This document shows, one piece after another, positions 41,224 to 49,796 of a stretch of 64,000 bases of DNA. Numbering within the stretch: the first letter of the stretch is position 1; every line of letters begins with the position of its first letter. The notes beneath the pieces were generated by a model, which saw nothing but the letters and a program-made list of their open reading frames with translations, ran no database searches and was not told the DNA's origin. Origin of the DNA: an uncultured Collinsella sp. (GTDB taxonomy: Bacteria; Actinomycetota; Coriobacteriia; Coriobacteriales; Coriobacteriaceae); the NCBI GenBank assembly GCA_900543275.1, contig UQQL01000002.1, positions 1 through 64,000 on the forward strand, given 5' to 3'. The position numbers and the translations under genes were made by a program.

Positions 41224-42996
41224 CTATGAGCGCTTGCGGCTCACCACGGCGCCCGCGGCGATGGCGGCTGTTCCCGCAAGGGCGGCTGCCACGATGGCTG
41301 CGCTCGAGGCGTCGCCGGTCGCTGCGAGTTTGCCGGCGATCTTGGCTCCCGTGGCTGCAACTGCAACGGTCTTGGTTGTCTTCGCGCTCTTAGACTTGGA
41401 ACCCGGCTTGGTCTCGCCGGGCTTTTCCCCGGGTTTGGTCTCTTCGGGAGGCGCGATGACCGTGCTCTTGGCGACAGCTTCGTTATAGGGGGAGTCGATC
41501 ACAGCGTCGCCCGTGCCGATGGTTTGACCCGCCTCGTAGACGATGCCGTCGCTGAGTTCTTCCTTGTTGCGATAGTCAATGACCTTGCCGCCTTCAGGCG
41601 TCTGGATGGTGGCTCCTTCGATTTCGATGGTGCCAATCGCCTTACCATCCGCGCTCATGGCAAGGGCGAAGATTGCCGCCGTGTCTCCCTCGGCCGTGAC
41701 CTTGCTGCGGAGAATCGAAATGGTTGCGGGCGTGATGCCCTCCTTGGTCTGAGCAAAGATGCCGATGTTCATGCCTCGGGGCTGAGGGTTAGTTTCGCCA
41801 TCCTGGCCTGCACTGTAGTGGTCGGGGCCGTCGCCGCCGGTCTCGGCATAGCGGGCTATGGCCTTGACAACGGAGTCGCTGATGTAGATATGGCCACCCG
41901 CTTCGTCGGAGTAGAAATTACTGGTGGAGATTGCAACCGAGAACCTGCCTTCTGCGAGCGCATCCACAGTCGAGCCGTTCTTGATGACGATGTCGTCCTC
42001 ATCGGTGAAGAGTGCGCTGGCTTCCCCGCCATCTGAGCTTGCGCGGACCGTCACGGTCGCGCCATCGAGCGTGATGCCCTTGTAGACATAGATGCCATAC
42101 CCAACGCCACTTGCGTTGAGGGAAGCGTTCGTGACCGTGAGGCTGTTTTTACCGTCGATGGCGGCGTCTTCCTCGGAGCTTGCCTTGACCTGGCTGCCCC
42201 CCGAGATCTCGATGTTGCCGTCGGCCCAAATCGCATTGTCTTTGATAGAGCTTGCCTCTACCTTGCCGCCGCCCTTTATGATGAGGTTCTCGTTAGCATC
42301 GATACCCTGATCCTCGGTGGCCTTGGCGGTGACGGTTCCGCTGTTGTCGATCGTGATGTTGCCGTCGGCCCTGATGCCATCCGAATCGCCCGTGGCGTTA
42401 ACGTTTCCCGAGCCCTTGATGGTGACATCGCCCCCGGCATCGATGGCATCGTGCTCGGTGCTCGTGGCGTTGACAGTGCCAGCGCCGTCGATGTTGATGT
42501 TGCCGACGGAAGTGATGGCGTCACGAGAAGATGCCACGTTGAGCGTGCTGGACGCGTCGCCCTGAATATTAAGCTCGGCGTTCTCGTTCGCGCCATCCTT
42601 AACCTTGATGCCGCGGCCGTCGTCGTTAGTGACGGTGTTGTTGCCCTCGTAGCTCACGTTGAGCTTGCCCGCTGCCTCGATCGCACCGCCGTTGTAGCCG
42701 TTGAGCTTCATATCGTCGGCGCCGTCCCAGCTCCAGGTGCCGGCGGCGTCTCCCGTGGGCCCCGCGGCCGCTTCGTGGCGGACGCCGCCAACGTCCACCC
42801 ACTCCGCCGCGAGCGAGACGCTCGGCATGAGCAGCGAGCTTACCGTAAGCGCGCATACGGCGCCTACAACGATGCGGCGCGTCACGCGGCGCCAGCTGCC
42901 GTGTGCGAGCAGCGTGCGACGGCGCAGGTCGGGCTCGACAAAATGGGCTCCAGAGGTTTTGTCATTGCGCTTGGGGGTCGTGAACAAGGCGGCCAT
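41224..42996 (-). CDS. LAATG-anchored surface protein with carbohydrate-binding-like repeats (paralogue 2)
   Basis: 590 residues and colinear with the neighbour at 39131-40921. It has the same start MAALFTTPKRND, the same signal peptide (RRIVVGAVCALTVSSLLMPS), the same beta-helix-type repeats (GNINIDGAGTVNATSTEHDAID), and a Lys/Pro stalk. LAATG at 557-561, a hydrophobic helix and RKRS end it. Differences cluster in the stalk and in surface loops. The promoter region and terminator are also duplicated. An adhesin or glycan-binding role in the gut is inferred. ATG follows GGGAG. Confidence 0.85.
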   Translation of the reverse strand: MAALFTTPKRNDKTSGAHFVEPDLRRRTLLAHGSWRRVTRRIVVGAVCALTVSSLLMPSVSLAAEWVDVGGVRHEAAAGPTGDAAGTWSWDGADDMKLNGYNGGAIEAAGKLNVSYEGNNTVTNDDGRGIKVKDGANENAELNIQGDASSTLNVASSRDAITSVGNINIDGAGTVNATSTEHDAIDAGGDVTIKGSGNVNATGDSDGIRADGNITIDNSGTVTAKATEDQGIDANENLIIKGGGKVEASSIKDNAIWADGNIEISGGSQVKASSEEDAAIDGKNSLTVTNASLNASGVGYGIYVYKGITLDGATVTVRASSDGGEASALFTDEDDIVIKNGSTVDALAEGRFSVAISTSNFYSDEAGGHIYISDSVVKAIARYAETGGDGPDHYSAGQDGETNPQPRGMNIGIFAQTKEGITPATISILRSKVTAEGDTAAIFALAMSADGKAIGTIEIEGATIQTPEGGKVIDYRNKEELSDGIVYEAGQTIGTGDAVIDSPYNEAVAKSTVIAPPEETKPGEKPGETKPGSKSKSAKTTKTVAVAATGAKIAGKLAATGDASSAAIVAAALAGTAAIAAGAVVSRKRS

Positions 42997-43140
42997 GGTT
43001 ACTCCCATCCTCATAGGGCCTATGCGGTTATATCCAGCATATCTGCAGGATGTAGCCGTCGGTAGTGCCGTTTGGAGAGCAAAACGTCCAAAACTTGCGA
43101 AGCAATACATCGCGTGTCCGTGTGGTGCCTGGCTTTAAAA

Positions 43141-43179
43141 GCAAAGCGCGGAGCCGCTCGATGCGACTCCGCGCTTTGC
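43141..43179 (-). terminator. Terminator after the purine permease
   Basis: GCAAAGCGCGGAG (43141-43153) pairs with CTCCGCGCTTTGC (43167-43179), with TTTTAAAG following on the minus strand. A decayed relative (CACAAAGCGCGGAG...CTCCGCTCGCGTGTG) lies near 41066-41107, inside the surface-protein duplication. Confidence 0.85.
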
Positions 43180-43203
43180 TGTTTGGTATTGCGAATCTTG
43201 CGC

Positions 43204-44517
43204 CTACGCTACAAAGAAGTAGACGAGGAAGGCGAGGGCTGCGATCCACATGAGCGGCTTGATCTTGGAGGCCTCGCCCTTAAAGAGCGCGACGACCACG
43301 TAGGCGATAAAGCCCAGACCAATGCCGGCAGAGATGGAGTAGGTGAAGGGCACGCCGGCGACAATCATGAACGCCGGGAAGCCCTGCGACACGTCGGACC
43401 AGTCGATCTCGGAGGCCTCGCTCATCATGAGGTAGCCGACGTAGACCAGAGCACCGCAGGTGGCGGCACTGGAAACGATGGTGACGATGGGGGAGAAGAA
43501 CGCGGCGAGAATGAACAGCACGCCGGTGGTGACGGAGGTGAGGCCCGTGCGACCACCGTCGGCAGCGCCAGAGGTGGACTCGACGAAGGTAGTGATGGAG
43601 GAGACGCCCATAAAGCCACCGGCAGCAGCGGCCACGGAGTCGACGACCAGGATGGGACGGATGTCCTCGACATTGCCGTCCTCGGTCAAGAACTCGCCCT
43701 GCTTGGCGACGGCCATCGCGGTGCCCATGGTGTCGAAGAAGTCGCTCATGAGCAGCGAGAAGGCAACGACGAGCAGCATCGGGTCGGTCAGGACCTTCAC
43801 GATGGCAAGGTTGCCGTCGGCAGTGCTGGCAAACGGGGCGCCGAAGGTCGAGAAGTCGAGCGGTGCGATGAGGCCCTCGGGCGCATGGGTGACGCCCAGC
43901 GGGATTCCGGCGATAACGGCGACGATGATGCCGATGAGCAGCGAGCCCGGCACGTTGCGGGAAGCCAGGGCAACCGTCACGACGATGGAGATGATGCCGA
44001 CGATAAAGGTGGGGGAGGCGATGTCGCCCAGGCCGACGAGCGTACCGGCGCCAGCGGTGATGATGCCGGCGTCGCACAGGCCGATCATGGCGATAAACAG
44101 GCCCAGACCCACCGAGATGGCGTGGCGCAGGACCACGGGGATGGCGTCCATGATGGCCTCGCGCAGGCCGCACAGGACGAGCAGCAAGATGACGATACCC
44201 TCGAGGAAGATAACGCTCATGGCCACGTACCAGTCGCCGCCGCACATGGTGGTGGCGATGCCCGCGATCATGGCGTTGATGCCCAGACCCGACGCGCAGG
44301 CGAGCGGGCGGTTGGCGAAGATGCCCATGCAGATGGTCATGATGCCGGCGCCCAGGCAGGTGGCGCAGGCGAGCGCTCCCGCATCAATGCCAGCGCCCGA
44401 GAGCACTGCGGGGTTGACGGCGATGATGTAGGCCATCGCCAGGAATGTTGTCAGTCCAGCGCGAAGTTCGGTCCCGATTGTGGACTTGCGCTCACTGACG
44501 TGAAAAAGTTCGTCCAT
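43204..44517 (-). CDS. NCS2-family purine permease (AzgA/PbuG type)
   Basis: 437 residues with about twelve membrane helices. FLAMAYIIAVNPAVLSGAGID is the family's TM1 and SSITTFVESTSGAADGGRTGLTSVTTG the conserved TM8 substrate region of AzgA-like adenine/guanine/hypoxanthine permeases, distinct from UraA. The ATG at 44517 follows AAAGGG. The short leader did not show a purine riboswitch by eye. Together with uraA it gives this stretch two nucleobase importers. Confidence 0.9.
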   Translation of the reverse strand: MDELFHVSERKSTIGTELRAGLTTFLAMAYIIAVNPAVLSGAGIDAGALACATCLGAGIMTICMGIFANRPLACASGLGINAMIAGIATTMCGGDWYVAMSVIFLEGIVILLLVLCGLREAIMDAIPVVLRHAISVGLGLFIAMIGLCDAGIITAGAGTLVGLGDIASPTFIVGIISIVVTVALASRNVPGSLLIGIIVAVIAGIPLGVTHAPEGLIAPLDFSTFGAPFASTADGNLAIVKVLTDPMLLVVAFSLLMSDFFDTMGTAMAVAKQGEFLTEDGNVEDIRPILVVDSVAAAAGGFMGVSSITTFVESTSGAADGGRTGLTSVTTGVLFILAAFFSPIVTIVSSAATCGALVYVGYLMMSEASEIDWSDVSQGFPAFMIVAGVPFTYSISAGIGLGFIAYVVVALFKGEASKIKPLMWIAALAFLVYFFVA

Positions 44518-44710
44518 GCATACCCTTTCCTTGTTCGGCCCCGAGTTTAGGCCGATTGACACGAACTCATTTACTATATCGCCTTTACAACCTTGCTGTT
44601 CCTCGCATGTTGATGTTCGGCGCTTTGTAACAGACGGACGGTATTTATCGCATGAAAATGTGTGGGTACCGTATACTTAAGCGGTTACAACGACCCCTAT
44701 GGAGGAACGT

Positions 44711-45130
44711 ATGATTAAAGAGCTTTGCCACGACGAGGCTATCCTGTCCCAGCGTTGCGAGGTTGCGACCGTCGAGGACGAGTCGGTTGCTCAGGACCTG
44801 ATCGATACCATCAAGTCGCTCGATGATGCCGGCTGCTTGGCCGCCAACCAGATCGGCGTTACCAAGAAGGTCTGCGTCTACCTGGACGACGCCGGCGAGC
44901 CCCACGTGCTCTACAACCCCCGTCTGGTGTTTGGCCTGGGCGCCAGCAAGATGGAGGAGAGCTGCCTGACGCACGAGGAGGTCACCAAGTCCACGCGCTA
45001 TATCAAGTGCAAGGTTGCCTTTGACCAGATCGTCGATGGCAAGATGCGCGAGCGCAAGCAGGACTTTGTGGGCTTCGAGGCTCAAATGGTCCAGCATATG
45101 ATCGACCACTGTCTTGGAAAGTTGGTCTAA
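44711..45130 (+). CDS. Peptide deformylase-like protein lacking the catalytic Glu
   Basis: 139 residues. Motif 1 GCLAANQIG (41-49) and motif 2 ESCLT (83-87, with metal-ligand Cys85) are present. Motif 3 reads HMIDH (129-133) instead of HEIDH, so the two metal His remain but the catalytic Glu is Met. Motif 2 also has Ser for the usual Gly. Metal binding is plausible but deformylation would be lost or weak. A full-function Def is encoded at 52413-52823. SD GGAGG. Role unknown; possibly ribosome or peptide binding. Confidence 0.85.
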   Translation: MIKELCHDEAILSQRCEVATVEDESVAQDLIDTIKSLDDAGCLAANQIGVTKKVCVYLDDAGEPHVLYNPRLVFGLGASKMEESCLTHEEVTKSTRYIKCKVAFDQIVDGKMRERKQDFVGFEAQMVQHMIDHCLGKLV

Positions 45131-45261
45131 GGGGACCAAAGCACCGCACTTCGTCTCTTTTGGTCCGGGCGTGACATTGTTGTCATGTCCGGGCTTTTGT
45201 GTTTAGCGCCTTTTTGTTTGGTGACAATAACCTTAGCAGGACCGTAAAGCTAGGAGGCGCT

Positions 45262-46227
45262 ATGTGCACGAGCATTCGATTTACCGATAATTCTGGCCAC
45301 ATGTATCTGGGCCGTAACCTCGACTGGAGCTTTGACTACGGCCAACAGGTTCGCGTGATGCCGCGCGGGTTCCACATTCCGTATTCGTTTATCGACGATG
45401 CGTCGGCGGCACACGCGGTAATCGGCATGTGCATCGATTACAAGAACTATCCCATGTTTTTCGACTGTGGTAACGATGCGGGTCTGGCTGTGGCGGGGCT
45501 CAACTTTCCCGGCTATGCCGAGTATGCCGAGGGCCCTGTCGACGGCAAGAACAATATCGCGGCCTATGAGTTTCCCCTGTGGGTGGCAGCGACGTTCTCG
45601 ACGGTCGATGAGGTCGAGGCCGCGCTGCGCGACACGGTGATTGTCGCCAAATCTGCCGGAGAGGGGCTGGGCGTGTCGCTGCTCCATTGGATTATCGGCG
45701 ACAGCCAGCGCAGCATCGTGGTCGAGATGATGGCTGACGGCCTGCATGTATACGACGATCCGGTCGACACCCTTGCCAACCAGCCGACCTTCCCGTGGCA
45801 CATGGAAAACCTGCGCACCTATATCACCGCCACAAGCGATTTTCCGCAGACGGCGACATGGCGTGGCGCCGAGCTTAAGCCCTATGGAGCCGGTGCCGGC
45901 ATGCGCGGCATTCCGGGCGATTGCTATTCGCCGAGCCGTTTTGTAAAGGCGGCCTACCTCAATGCCAATTACCCGCAAAAGGAGAGCGAGACCGAAAACG
46001 TCGTTCGCATGTTCCGCTCGCTCGAGGGCGTGGTGATGATTGAGGGGGCGTCCAGGATGGGCGATGGCAAGTTCGAGAAGACTATCTATACCGGATGCTT
46101 TAGCGCGCGCACGGGCAATTATTACTACGCGATGTATGAGGATCCGTCGATTCGCTACGTGAGCCTGATGGATGCCGAGGGCGCGAGCCCCGATAGGCTT
46201 GTGGTTCCCGAGCCGCGTCGTTCGTAG
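45262..46227 (+). CDS. bsh: Bile salt hydrolase
   Basis: 321 residues, Ntn-hydrolase choloylglycine hydrolase family. After Met1 removal Cys2 is the nucleophile. Arg18, Asp21 (GRNLDWSFDYG), Asn81 (AGLNFPGYAEY), the Asn in LANQPTFPWHMENLRTY and Arg in GDCYSPSRFVKAAY are the catalytic and substrate residues. The whole chain is strikingly like Bifidobacterium longum BSH (for example FPLWVA, LLHWIIGDSQRSIVVEMMADG, MGDGKFEKT), so BSH is preferred over penicillin V acylase. It deconjugates glycine/taurine bile salts. ATG follows AGGAGG. Terminator downstream. Confidence 0.92.
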   Translation: MCTSIRFTDNSGHMYLGRNLDWSFDYGQQVRVMPRGFHIPYSFIDDASAAHAVIGMCIDYKNYPMFFDCGNDAGLAVAGLNFPGYAEYAEGPVDGKNNIAAYEFPLWVAATFSTVDEVEAALRDTVIVAKSAGEGLGVSLLHWIIGDSQRSIVVEMMADGLHVYDDPVDTLANQPTFPWHMENLRTYITATSDFPQTATWRGAELKPYGAGAGMRGIPGDCYSPSRFVKAAYLNANYPQKESETENVVRMFRSLEGVVMIEGASRMGDGKFEKTIYTGCFSARTGNYYYAMYEDPSIRYVSLMDAEGASPDRLVVPEPRRS

Positions 46228-46250
46228 CCGAGGGCTTTACTGAAATGCAA

Positions 46251-46286
46251 AGCGCCCCTGCATCTCCTGTGAGGTGCAGGGGCGCT
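46251..46286. terminator. Terminator between bsh and kup
   Basis: AGCGCCCCTGCA (46251-46262) pairs with TGCAGGGGCGCT (46275-46286). It separates the converging bsh and kup genes. T-runs are short. Confidence 0.7.
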
Positions 46287-46306
46287 GTCGTTGATGCGCG
46301 ACGTCG

Positions 46307-48538
46307 CTAGAAGTTGGCGTCGTTGAGCTGGGCGCTCTCGAGGCCGTCGAGCAGTTGCTGTTCGGGCGTATCGGCGACGCTCTCGAGCAATTCGGTGGGA
46401 TCGACGTTCATGTCCCTACCGGCCTCGTTGCCGTTGACCAGGTCGTCCGAGAAGATATCGACTTCCATTTCCTCGGCTTCCTCGATCTGGACCTCGAGCG
46501 GCACATGGGTGCGTACGAGTTTGACCGCCGGACGCATGCGGGCAAAGAGAGGCACGTACTCGATGATGATCGCCGAGTTCTCAAGACCGTACCAGCGTGC
46601 CGGGCTTCCGCAGGCGCGGCGGACGGCGTACTTGATGGCCATCACGCGGTGGTCGTTGCGGTTGATGTCCGTTTCGGGGGCAAGCATCTTGCGCAGCATG
46701 CAAAAACGGAAGTCGCCCACGTTGCCGCGTGTCTCGTAGATGGAGTAGGTGTGATGCTGCGGTGGCAGCTCACCCGATGTCATCAAGTCGCCAACGATCT
46801 GACGCAGATAGGCGTTGATGCGCTGGTTGACCTTAAAGCCCAGGTCCAGGCGCACGCGGAACAAAAAGTCCGTGCCAAAGGTCTCGACGGAATACTCGTG
46901 CGTATAGGGCTCGTCGGTAACGTGCACGTTGATGAACCAATATGCCTTGGCGCGCTTGGGGTGCTTGTCCAGGATGGAATAGAGCACGTCGCGGTCGAGC
47001 GTGAGCGGGTCGGGGCTGTTGGTGAGGAACACCAGATTGTCGGCGAGCACGGGGTAGGTCTCGTCGTTGCGCAGGCGGTTGAGCTGATCGATGTACTTGG
47101 AGACGGGCAGCAGGATCGTCTGCGTGCGCTCGATGGCGGTGCCGCGGCGCCACACGTACATAAGGCCAAACAGCAGCGAGGCCAGGAAGATCATCACATA
47201 GCCGCCGTCAAAGAACATGGTGAGGCACGAGGCAAAGAAGCAGAGCTCGATGGCGCCAAAAAGCAGGGCAAAGACGCAGGCGCCCAGCTTGTACTTGAGG
47301 ATGCCGGCGATATAGCTCGTCAAAAGCGTCGTGGTCATGAGCATAGTCACGGTGATGGCGAGGCCGTAGGCGCTCTCCATGCGCTCGGAGTTTTGGAACA
47401 GCAGCACGATGAAGATACAGCCGACCCACATGATGTTGTTGACGAGCGGAATATAGAGTTGACCCTTGGTGTCGCTGGGGTAGTGGATGCGCAGATGCGG
47501 CATAAGGTTGAGACGCGTGGCCTCGGATACCAGCGAGAACGAGCCGGTGATAAGCGCCTGCGAGGCGATGATGGCCGCTACGGCCGATAGCACGATGGCA
47601 AAGGGGCGCAGGGGCTCGGGAAGCATCATGTAGAACGGGTTGACGATGTCCATCGCGAGCATCTGGGGATTGGAGTTGTTGGCGAGCAGCCAAGCGCCCT
47701 GACCCAGATAGTTAAGGATGAGGGCCGCCTTTACGAACGGCCAGGATGCGTAAATGTTAGCCTTGCCCACGTGACCCATGTCCGAATAGAGCGCCTCGGC
47801 GCCGGTCGTCGACAGGAAGACGAAGCCGAGCACCATGATGCCCGAGTGGTTGATGGGCGAGAACAGGAACATGATGCCGCGGATGGGGTTGAGTGCGCGC
47901 AAGATGGACAGGTTGCCGAGCATGTTGAACAGGCCGGCGCCCGCCAGGAACAGGAACCATAGCGTCATGAGCGGGCCGAAGAGCTTGCCGATTGACGAGG
48001 TGCCGGCGCGCTGCATGGCAAATAGGCCGCAGATAATGATGATGGTAATAATGATGACGTTGGTCTGGCCGTCGCCCAATAGCGCGTGGCCCCACTCGAT
48101 GGTGCGCAGACCCTCGATGGCTGTGGTGACCGTGACGGCGGGGGTGAGGATGCCGTCGGCAAGCAGCGCCGCACCGCCGATCATGGCGGGAAGGATCAGC
48201 CACGGCGCCACTTTGCGCACGAGACTGAACAGGGCGAAGATACCGCCCTCGTTGTGGTTGTCGGCCCTCATGGCGATTAGCACGTACTTGACCGTGGTTA
48301 CGAGCGTCATGGTCCAGATGACGAGCGAAAGCGCGCCCAGGATCATGTCCTCGCTGACGGTACCGATGCCGCCGTTGTTGGCGACGATTGATTTCATGGT
48401 GTACATGGGGCTCGTGCCGATGTCGCCGTAGACGACGCCGAGCGTTACGAGCAGCATGCCAGCGGAGAGGGGAATGGCTCCATGCCCGCCCTGTCCATGC
48501 TGGTCTTGGAGGTTTGCCTCCAGTTTGTTGTGTGCCAC
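46307..48538 (-). CDS. kup: Kup-type low-affinity potassium transporter
   Basis: 743 residues from GTG 48538, which has AAGGGAG at ideal spacing; an ATG six codons earlier has no SD. Twelve membrane helices in the first 430 residues with VTLGVVYGDIGTSPMYTMKSI (family signature) and STTGAEALYSDMGHVGK. A long cytosolic C-terminus follows (FRVRLDLGFKVNQRINAYLR and onward). It is expected to import K+ with H+. The leader has a perfect GGTTATCTG/CAGATAACC inverted repeat. No c-di-AMP riboswitch was recognised. Confidence 0.93.
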   Translation of the reverse strand: MAHNKLEANLQDQHGQGGHGAIPLSAGMLLVTLGVVYGDIGTSPMYTMKSIVANNGGIGTVSEDMILGALSLVIWTMTLVTTVKYVLIAMRADNHNEGGIFALFSLVRKVAPWLILPAMIGGAALLADGILTPAVTVTTAIEGLRTIEWGHALLGDGQTNVIIITIIIICGLFAMQRAGTSSIGKLFGPLMTLWFLFLAGAGLFNMLGNLSILRALNPIRGIMFLFSPINHSGIMVLGFVFLSTTGAEALYSDMGHVGKANIYASWPFVKAALILNYLGQGAWLLANNSNPQMLAMDIVNPFYMMLPEPLRPFAIVLSAVAAIIASQALITGSFSLVSEATRLNLMPHLRIHYPSDTKGQLYIPLVNNIMWVGCIFIVLLFQNSERMESAYGLAITVTMLMTTTLLTSYIAGILKYKLGACVFALLFGAIELCFFASCLTMFFDGGYVMIFLASLLFGLMYVWRRGTAIERTQTILLPVSKYIDQLNRLRNDETYPVLADNLVFLTNSPDPLTLDRDVLYSILDKHPKRAKAYWFINVHVTDEPYTHEYSVETFGTDFLFRVRLDLGFKVNQRINAYLRQIVGDLMTSGELPPQHHTYSIYETRGNVGDFRFCMLRKMLAPETDINRNDHRVMAIKYAVRRACGSPARWYGLENSAIIIEYVPLFARMRPAVKLVRTHVPLEVQIEEAEEMEVDIFSDDLVNGNEAGRDMNVDPTELLESVADTPEQQLLDGLESAQLNDANF

Positions 48539-48558
48539 GTGGACTCCCTTAGACATCC

Positions 48559-48583
48559 GGTTATCTGTCTAGGGCAGATAACC
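48559..48583 (-). promoter_or_regulatory. Inverted repeat just upstream of kup
   Basis: GGTTATCTG (48559-48567) and CAGATAACC (48575-48583) are perfect 9-bp arms with a 7-bp spacer, 21-45 bp upstream of the kup GTG. It could be an operator or an mRNA 5' hairpin. Confidence 0.45.
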
Positions 48584-48638
48584 TTTATGCCATCTTTATA
48601 CATATAAGAGCAGTTTGGCACATCGGGGTGTTTTAGAC

Positions 48639-48662
48639 AATAATCCCCATCTGGGGATTATT
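48639..48662. repeat. Perfect 24-bp palindrome AATAATCCCCA-TC-TGGGGATTATT
   Basis: Eleven-base arms separated by TC, in the 228-bp gap between kup and the convergently placed end of the DMT gene. A second inverted repeat, TCAAAGCAGGG (48682-48692) with CCCTGCTTTGA (48741-48751), follows. No gene is seen in the gap. It may be a kup-side operator or a hairpin. Confidence 0.6.
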
Positions 48663-48766
48663 CACGTACGCAGGTAGCATTTCAAAGCAGGGTCACTTCC
48701 GGCTGTGTGGTTTGCTGCAATGTGATAACCGCGGATGCGTCCCTGCTTTGAGCTGAAGAGGGGCTT

Positions 48767-49678
48767 TTAGGCGCGTGCCGCTTGGGCGATGCTTGCTTTG
48801 GTGTCTGCGCGTTTGCCGGCGACTTCGCAAAAGATCGCGCCGCCGATGATCAACGCGGCGCCCATGAGGCGGATGGGCGTTATGGTCTCGCCCAAAAGGG
48901 CAACGGAGAACACGACGGCCGAAAGCGGCTCAAGGTAGCCGACGACCGCGACGGTCTGGACGGGCAGCTTGGCGACGGCACTAAAGTAGAGCAGGCAACC
49001 GATGCCGGTGTTGACGACGCCGAGCATGGCGACGGCGCGCCAATCGATGCCGGCGGCAATGCTTGGGGAGAGGAGCGAGGGGGCACCTTGCGTGAAGAGC
49101 GTAAGGATCAACGCGGTTACAAAGGCGGCACTCACCTGGAGCGCGGAGTTCTCGAGGCCTTCGATGTGCGGCGCGCCCTTGCTAGCGATGACCATCAGCG
49201 CATAGCAAAATGCGGAGGCGATGCCGCACACGATGCCTGCGATGGGCATATTGCCGCCTAGACCTTGTGCCGCAATGAGAAAGGCGCCGCAGGCAACGGC
49301 GATAAACCCGGCGATTTTGCCGCCGGTCAGCTTTTCGCCAAAAATGAGCGGGGAGAGGGCCATAACGATGATGGGGCCGCAGTAATACAACAGCGAGGAG
49401 ATGCCAACGCCGATCGTCTGATAGGCGCGGAACAGGAAAATCCAGCTGGCGCCCAGCGCGGCGCCCGAGACGATGAGCGCTGCGGCCTCGCGGGGGCGAG
49501 ACGGAGCCTGCAGGTTATGGCGCTTGGTTATGAAGAGGATGGCGGCAAGGGTGAGAGCGCCCAAAAACGTGCGCAACAGTACGATATCGGAGCTCGGCAG
49601 CGCGATGGCAGCGGCGATGATGCCGTTGGAGCCAAACAATAGCAATGCTGCTAAGTACGTAAACAGTCCGTTGTTCAT
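48767..49678 (-). CDS. EamA/DMT-family transporter
   Basis: 303 residues, ten membrane helices in two EamA repeats. MNNGLFTYLAALLLFGSNGIIAAAIAL starts the first and VQTVAVVGYLEPLSAVVFSVALLGETITPIRLMGAALIIGG is the typical end of the second ('YLEPl...llgE'). Probably an amino-acid or metabolite exporter of the RhtA/RarD class. Divergent from a LysR gene, 118 bp apart, in the same geometry as the pair at 9.6-11.6 kb. Confidence 0.86.
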   Translation of the reverse strand: MNNGLFTYLAALLLFGSNGIIAAAIALPSSDIVLLRTFLGALTLAAILFITKRHNLQAPSRPREAAALIVSGAALGASWIFLFRAYQTIGVGISSLLYYCGPIIVMALSPLIFGEKLTGGKIAGFIAVACGAFLIAAQGLGGNMPIAGIVCGIASAFCYALMVIASKGAPHIEGLENSALQVSAAFVTALILTLFTQGAPSLLSPSIAAGIDWRAVAMLGVVNTGIGCLLYFSAVAKLPVQTVAVVGYLEPLSAVVFSVALLGETITPIRLMGAALIIGGAIFCEVAGKRADTKASIAQAARA

Positions 49679-49760
49679 GTGCTGACATCCCCTCTATATC
49701 CGAGCATGTTCACTATGGGTGAGGTGGCTTTAGAAGAAAAGCGAATATAATGCATGGATA

Positions 49761-49779
49761 ACATGACAAAAACTCATGT
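49761..49779. promoter_or_regulatory. LysR-type dyad in the second DMT/LysR intergenic region
   Basis: ACATGA (49761-49766) and TCATGT (49774-49779) are inverted with a 7-bp spacer. They lie 10 bp downstream of a good -10 box TATAAT (49746-49751) and just before the LysR start, suggesting autoregulation. Confidence 0.4.
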
Positions 49780-49796
49780 AAAGGTGGAGGGGTGTC

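Noticed and set aside
43072..44550. Long plus-strand frame (492 codons) antisense to the purine permease
   Set aside because: Gly/Asp/His-rich translation with no domain; the AzgA-type permease on the minus strand is unmistakable.
44518..44710. Purine riboswitch upstream of the purine permease
   Set aside because: The core words of the xpt-type aptamer were not found on the minus strand.
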